64,000 nucleotides of DNA from CAJQQY01 sp045104975 (lineage in GTDB: Bacteria; Bacteroidota; Bacteroidia; Chitinophagales; Saprospiraceae). Made by a program: the position numbers and the translations under genes. Location of the stretch: contig JBGCCY010000011.1 of NCBI GenBank assembly GCA_045104975.1, positions 1 to 64,000 on the forward strand. The letters are read 5' to 3'. The notes under the pieces are model-generated. The model had not been told where the DNA came from. It saw only the letters and a program-made list of their open reading frames with translations, and did not search any database. Positions 60,358 to 64,000 of this stretch are shown piece by piece (the stretch's first letter is position 1; each line of letters starts with the position of its first letter).

Positions 60358-62409
60358 CTACTTTTTATATCGCTCAAACCAACCCAAAATATAAACCACC
60401 TTAGCCATCAAATTACTTGGCTTCGCAGCAATTCCATGACCTGATCCTTGGATTCTTACCAAAGCAGTTTCTACATTATTTAATTTTAAAGCAGCATAAT
60501 ATTGTTCTGATTCACCCATCGGAGTTCGATAATCTTGCTCGCCAGTTAAAAGCATCGTAGGAGTTTTTACATTTCCTACCAAGGAAATCGGGGATCGTTT
60601 CATATAATGTTCCATATGATCCCAAGGTTTTCCAGGGAACCAATATTTATAAAAAAATGCTGGACCATCAGCATACAAAACAAAGCTATACCAATTAATC
60701 ACAGGTTTTGCCACAACAGCAGCTCGGAAGCGATTCGTTTTTCCAACAATCCAACTGGTCAAAACTCCACCACCACTTCCTCCGGTGACCATCAAATTAT
60801 CTTCATCGATATATCCTTTTTTAATCACCGCATCTACTCCAGACATCAAATCATCATAATCTTGCGAAGGATAATTATGATGAATTAAATTTCCAAACTC
60901 TTTTCCATAACTCGTACTTCCTCTTGGATTAGTGTACAAAACGACATATCCTGCCGCTGCGAAAAGTTGAATTTCCGCAGAAAACCGGTCTCCATAATTA
61001 GCAAAAGGCCCACCATGAATTTCTAAAATAAAAGGATATTTTTTCGAAGGATCAAAATTAGGTGGTTTGCAAATCCATCCTTGAATTTTCCTTTTATCAA
61101 AAGACGACTCGTACCAGATTTCTTCAACTTCCCCTAATTTTTTATGGGAAAAAAGATCATCGTTTAATCGAGTTAATCGATTGATTTTTTTTGACTTGGA
61201 ATCACCTGTGGCAAGGTCAGCAGGATGATCAGGAGTAGAATGAGTGAAAGCAAATTTACCGTTTTTAGAAACGGAATATTGTCCACCGCTATATGGTCTT
61301 CCTATAGAAAGTCCTCCAACATCTTTTGCCAAGTCTGTAATTTTTCCATTTAAATCTGAAATAGCAATTTTAGTATTTCCCTCATTATTATATTGAAAAT
61401 AAATTCCTAATCCATCTTTACTCCAATTTATATTTTCAACATCTCGATCAAATTTACAAGTGACACATTTTGGAGATTGACCATTTCTAGTCATGACATA
61501 TAAATGAGTCACTTGATAGCCGTCGTAATTTTCATCATTACCAAGATATGCAATGGTTTTTCCATCAGGAGAAACTTTTGGATTCGAATCCGGTCCATGT
61601 CTTTTGGTCAAGGCTGAAACTTCACCTGAATTAATATTAACCTCATAAATTTCAGAATTCCTAGGATCCATTTCTCGATCTTGGTTCCGATTGGAAGTAA
61701 ACAGAATGGAAGTTCCACCAGAAGACCATTCAGGTGTTCCATTCACTTCGTAATCTCCAAAAGTTAATTGTCGAGGAGTTCCCCCATCAACTGAAAGTAC
61801 AAAAAGTTGTTTCCGTACATTTCTCAAAAAACCAGCACCGTCTGCTTTGAATTTCATTTGGTCAATATATTTCGGAGGAGTCTCCCAATTTGCACCTTCA
61901 GGTTTGGCAGGTAAATTGACCAAAGGTTTTGTTTCAAAAGGTACACTCATCAAAAAAGCAATCCATTTTCCATCAGGCGACCAAGACAAGTTGGAAGGTG
62001 AATAAGTAAGATTGGTTAATTTGGATTCTGCATCATTTGTTAACCATCTTAAATACATTTGCGGTTGTCCATCTTTGTTTGAAATGTATAATAACTTATT
62101 TTCAGTAGGAGAGAGGCGAGGCGAGAAATCACTTTGAGCACCTGTCGTGATCGGATACATCTCGCTTCCATCAAGATTTGACATCCAAATATTGGAACGA
62201 TTCCTATCGGTCATGATGTCTTTAAAGTTTCTAACAAACAATACACGTGAACCATCAGCTGAAATCTGTGGATCAGAAACATATTCCAATTGGAAAACAT
62301 CAATAGGTTCAAAGGATGAATTTGCAGGGAGTTCTTTTTTTGACTGTGCCGTCGAAAAATTTGAGTTGATTAAAAATAAAAGGAAGGTGAAAAATAGTAG
62401 TTTCTTCAT
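60358..62409 (-). CDS. S9 family serine peptidase (prolyl oligopeptidase type), exported
   Basis: A 683-residue protein: signal peptide (MKKLLFFTFLLFLINSNFSTAQ), an N-terminal beta-propeller with WD/TolB-like blades (about 40-400; ADGSRVLFVRNF, SPTENKLLYISNKDG, SPDGKWIAFLM, SPDGKTIAYLG) and a C-terminal alpha/beta hydrolase. The catalytic triad is S545 (TGGSGGG), D626 (GEQDYRTP) and H658 (GSGHGI). The oxyanion block is FILEIHGGPFANYGD. This is the acylaminoacyl-peptidase / DPP-like branch. It probably degrades peptides in the periplasm. Own terminator. Confidence 0.92.
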   Translation of the reverse strand: MKKLLFFTFLLFLINSNFSTAQSKKELPANSSFEPIDVFQLEYVSDPQISADGSRVLFVRNFKDIMTDRNRSNIWMSNLDGSEMYPITTGAQSDFSPRLSPTENKLLYISNKDGQPQMYLRWLTNDAESKLTNLTYSPSNLSWSPDGKWIAFLMSVPFETKPLVNLPAKPEGANWETPPKYIDQMKFKADGAGFLRNVRKQLFVLSVDGGTPRQLTFGDYEVNGTPEWSSGGTSILFTSNRNQDREMDPRNSEIYEVNINSGEVSALTKRHGPDSNPKVSPDGKTIAYLGNDENYDGYQVTHLYVMTRNGQSPKCVTCKFDRDVENINWSKDGLGIYFQYNNEGNTKIAISDLNGKITDLAKDVGGLSIGRPYSGGQYSVSKNGKFAFTHSTPDHPADLATGDSKSKKINRLTRLNDDLFSHKKLGEVEEIWYESSFDKRKIQGWICKPPNFDPSKKYPFILEIHGGPFANYGDRFSAEIQLFAAAGYVVLYTNPRGSTSYGKEFGNLIHHNYPSQDYDDLMSGVDAVIKKGYIDEDNLMVTGGSGGGVLTSWIVGKTNRFRAAVVAKPVINWYSFVLYADGPAFFYKYWFPGKPWDHMEHYMKRSPISLVGNVKTPTMLLTGEQDYRTPMGESEQYYAALKLNNVETALVRIQGSGHGIAAKPSNLMAKVVYILGWFERYKK

Positions 62410-62686
62410 AATGGTTTTGTTTTTTTTATGAATATAGGAAAAAAAATTAAAGCTACCTTTTAGAGGTAATAAAATTTATTTTGCGATTAAATTAAAATGA
62501 AATAAGTAAGCTAGAATCGGGAAATATTTAATCTAAAAAGTCAACTGAAACAAATTGATTAAAATATATTTAAATTTTTTAAAAATAAATTAAATGTATA
62601 AATGATTGATTTACAGTAGATTATGGTTTTTTTATTTCCCTTGTTTTCATCATTAATTATTTACCTCAAAATTATTCTAAAAACCA
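62410..62686. other. A/T-rich intergenic region
   Basis: Gap between the divergent S9 peptidase and trp genes, mostly long A and T runs. No coding frame or repeat recognised; it should contain the S9 promoter. Confidence 0.5.
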
Positions 62687-62719
62687 TTTGCATTTTAAAC
62701 AAAAAGAAACATACCTTTA
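62687..62719 (+). promoter_or_regulatory. Promoter of the trp leader
   Basis: TTTG (62687-62690), 21 bases, then TACCTTTA (62712-62719), one base away from TAnnTTTG. Transcription would start near 62725, about 13 bases before the leader peptide ATG, which suits attenuation control. Confidence 0.55.
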
Positions 62720-62737
62720 TGGCATAAAAAATAACAA

Positions 62738-62803
62738 ATGTTTCATTTAAACGTAAATACTAAAAATTGGTGGTGGCACTTCTCAAACTCTCAACCCGAG
62801 TAA
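62738..62803 (+). CDS. trpL: trp operon leader peptide
   Basis: A 21-codon frame, ATG to TAA, whose peptide runs MFHLNVNTK then NWWWHFSNSQPE. Three consecutive Trp codons (62768-62776) lie in the middle. Tryptophan is the rarest amino acid, so WWW in so short a frame directly before trpE is very unlikely by chance. Low charged tRNA-Trp would stall the ribosome there. The stop codon lies inside the antiterminator strand. This is the sensor of the attenuator; the peptide itself probably has no other role. Confidence 0.85.
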   Translation: MFHLNVNTKNWWWHFSNSQPE

Positions 62804-62880
62804 GTTAAGTCGCTTCTATTACGTTTATTTTGCAACGAAAAAAGTGTCTAACCGTTTACTCGGTTAGACACTTTTTTTTT
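62778..62880 (+). promoter_or_regulatory. trp attenuator (protector, antiterminator and terminator)
   Basis: Terminator: AAAGTGTCTAACCG (62841-62854) pairs perfectly with CGGTTAGACACTTT (62861-62874), 6-base loop, then a run of T to 62880. Antiterminator: CCGAGTAA (62796-62803) pairs with TTACTCGG (62856-62863), extendable by two A-U pairs with one bulge; it consumes part of the terminator's 3' arm. Protector: ACTTCTC (62778-62784) pairs with GAG-T-AAGT (62798-62805). A ribosome stalled on the Trp codons covers the protector's 5' arm and frees the antiterminator; a ribosome at the stop codon covers the antiterminator strand and lets the terminator form. Confidence 0.82.
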
Positions 62881-63016
62881 GCCCCTATCCATTGAAAGGG
62901 GACGATGAATGAAAGTTTAGTTTTAAAGTTCATTTTCGTTTTTAAAAGTAAAGATTATCAGTATTAAAAAATCATTTCCCATTTCGTTCTCCATATAGGA
63001 GATGGCAGGGGCAAAA
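62877..63016 (+). promoter_or_regulatory. Structured leader between attenuator and trpE
   Basis: TTTTGCCCCT (62877-62886) is exactly complementary to AGGGGCAAAA (63007-63016), closing a domain of about 120 bases that ends 10 bases before the trpE ATG. CCCCT can alternatively pair with the nearer AGGGG (62897-62901). Inside is the hairpin TCTCC-ATATA-GGAGA (62988-63002). Purpose unknown; it could influence trpE translation. Confidence 0.5.
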
Positions 63017-63026
63017 TCAAATTATA

Positions 63027-64000
63027 ATGTTAACAGAGCAAATTGAAAAAATAAAATTAGAAACAGTTGCTAAAAGATTCTTAGCAGATACTACCACACC
63101 GGTAAGTATTTATCTGAAAATTAGAGATCATTTTGAAAGTTCTCTTTTATTGGAAAGTACTGATTTTCGAAGCGCAGAAAATTGTTTTTCTTTCATCTGC
63201 ATGGAACCTATCGCGAGTTTTGAAGTAACTGGCAAAAAACTCGAAACACTTAGCGTCGATGGTAAAACTGGAAATGAAGAAATAAATGCCAACGATGAAG
63301 TCCCTGCTCGATTGAATCAATTTATGAATCAATTCGACATTAAGTCACCCGAAAATTACAAAGGGATAAATGGATTCTTTGGATATATGTCTTTCGAAGC
63401 AGTTCAATATTTTGATACGGTAACTTTCGACGATTCGAAAAGAACAATGGATATTCCAGAAGTGAATTATAAATTATTTCGATATATTATTGCGATTAAT
63501 CACTTCAACGATGAACTATTTATTTTGGAAAATATTCCTCCTGGGGCTGATTCTGAAATTGCAAAAATCGAAAACTTATTAAGTTATCAAACTTTTGGAA
63601 AATACCAATTCAAAACCGAAGGAGAAGAAACTTCGAATATAACTGATGATGAATTTAAAGGAATGGTAGCGAAAGGAAAAGAACATTGCCAAGTTGGAGA
63701 TGTTTTTCAAATTGTACTTTCTCGACAATTTCAGCAAAAGTTTTCAGGCGATGAATTCAACGTTTATCGTATCCTCCGTTCTATCAATCCTTCCCCTTAT
63801 CTTTTCTTTTTTGACTACGGAAATTATAAAATATTTGGTTCTTCTCCAGAAGCTCAAATGGTGATCAAGCAAGATGTTGCCAGCGTAAATCCTATCGCAG
63901 GAACTTACAAACGAACTGGAAATGACGAAGAAGATCGAGCACAAGCACAACTTTTATTACGTGATCCTAAAGAAAATGCGGAACACATGATGTTAGTCGA
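63027..64000 (+). CDS. trpE: Anthranilate synthase component I (partial, runs off the window)
   Basis: First 324 codons of the enzyme that converts chorismate and ammonia to anthranilate, the first step of tryptophan synthesis. The ATG at 63027 starts MLTEQIEKIKLETVAKRFL. The N-terminal region has LLLESTDF, the LLES-type element for tryptophan feedback binding, and GFFGYMSFEAVQYFD. The chorismate-binding domain begins GDVFQIVLSRQF, with INPSPYLFFFDYG and VNPIAGTYKR. The C-terminal third is beyond the end. Expression is expected to follow the leader upstream, with the rest of the trp operon likely to follow. Confidence 0.95.
   Translation, partial: MLTEQIEKIKLETVAKRFLADTTTPVSIYLKIRDHFESSLLLESTDFRSAENCFSFICMEPIASFEVTGKKLETLSVDGKTGNEEINANDEVPARLNQFMNQFDIKSPENYKGINGFFGYMSFEAVQYFDTVTFDDSKRTMDIPEVNYKLFRYIIAINHFNDELFILENIPPGADSEIAKIENLLSYQTFGKYQFKTEGEETSNITDDEFKGMVAKGKEHCQVGDVFQIVLSRQFQQKFSGDEFNVYRILRSINPSPYLFFFDYGNYKIFGSSPEAQMVIKQDVASVNPIAGTYKRTGNDEEDRAQAQLLLRDPKENAEHMMLV

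Noticed and set aside
1..64000. tRNA genes, CRISPR array, insertion sequence or prophage
   Set aside because: I found no cloverleaf or TPsiC-like GTTCGA element outside genes, no regularly spaced direct repeats of CRISPR type, and no transposase, integrase or phage gene.

Overview
The window looks like a chromosomal segment of a low-GC member of the Bacteroidota, most likely a Saprospiria-type bacterium (the class is an inference). The signs are four secreted proteins carrying type IX secretion (T9SS) C-terminal signals (three type A, one gliding-associated type B), TAnnTTTG promoters with upstream TTG/TTTG boxes, almost no Shine-Dalgarno sites, lipoproteins with Bacteroidota-type lipoboxes, and families common in the phylum (GWxTD protein, Lnb-like DUF4105 protein, DUF2520 protein, WbqC, DUF5684). 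I see no rRNA, tRNA, CRISPR array, prophage or insertion sequence; the segment reads as core chromosome.

Layout. 1-9.7 kb: rplS, an M1 metallopeptidase, a short-chain dehydrogenase, a membrane metallophosphoesterase, a lipoprotein, a GWxTD protein and a 1007-residue repeat protein exported by T9SS. 10-19.2 kb: an unrecognised helical protein, a PlsC-like acyltransferase, a three-gene operon (TspO-like membrane protein, YD-repeat protein, GT2 glycosyltransferase), a frameshifted T9SS gene and an S41 peptidase. 19.3-31.8 kb: WbqC protein, dynamin-like GTPase, uridine kinase, a DUF481-like outer-membrane protein, a glycine-rich RRM protein, a cytochrome c maturation pair (ccmE, ccmF), an Lnb-like membrane protein and an FtsE-like ATPase. 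A gap of about 1 kb without genes follows (31.8-32.85 kb). 32.9-46.7 kb: beta-barrel protein, DUF255 thioredoxin-like lipoprotein, YkuK-like protein, YdjC deacetylase, six-hairpin glycosidase, a MarR regulator next to 4-hydroxyphenylpyruvate dioxygenase, an OmpA/DinB pair and an aspartate-type aminotransferase. 46.9-62.4 kb: CotH-kinase T9SS protein, di-heme peroxidase, tRNA methyltransferase, MORN protein, DUF1295 enzyme, GNAT, type B T9SS protein, thioredoxin, holA, CBS protein, DUF6503 lipoprotein and S9 peptidase.

The most notable system is at the right edge: a trp operon leader upstream of trpE. It has a promoter, a 21-codon leader peptide with three consecutive Trp codons, a protector hairpin, an antiterminator pairing and a strong intrinsic terminator, followed by a second long-range RNA structure just before the trpE start. 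This is the layout of ribosome-mediated transcription attenuation.

A second theme is noncoding repeats. At least seven kinds of short palindromic or repeated elements lie between genes. Several sit exactly in the gaps between convergent genes or directly after stop codons, where they double as, or sit beside, transcription terminators. Nearly every transcript end in the window has a recognisable hairpin.
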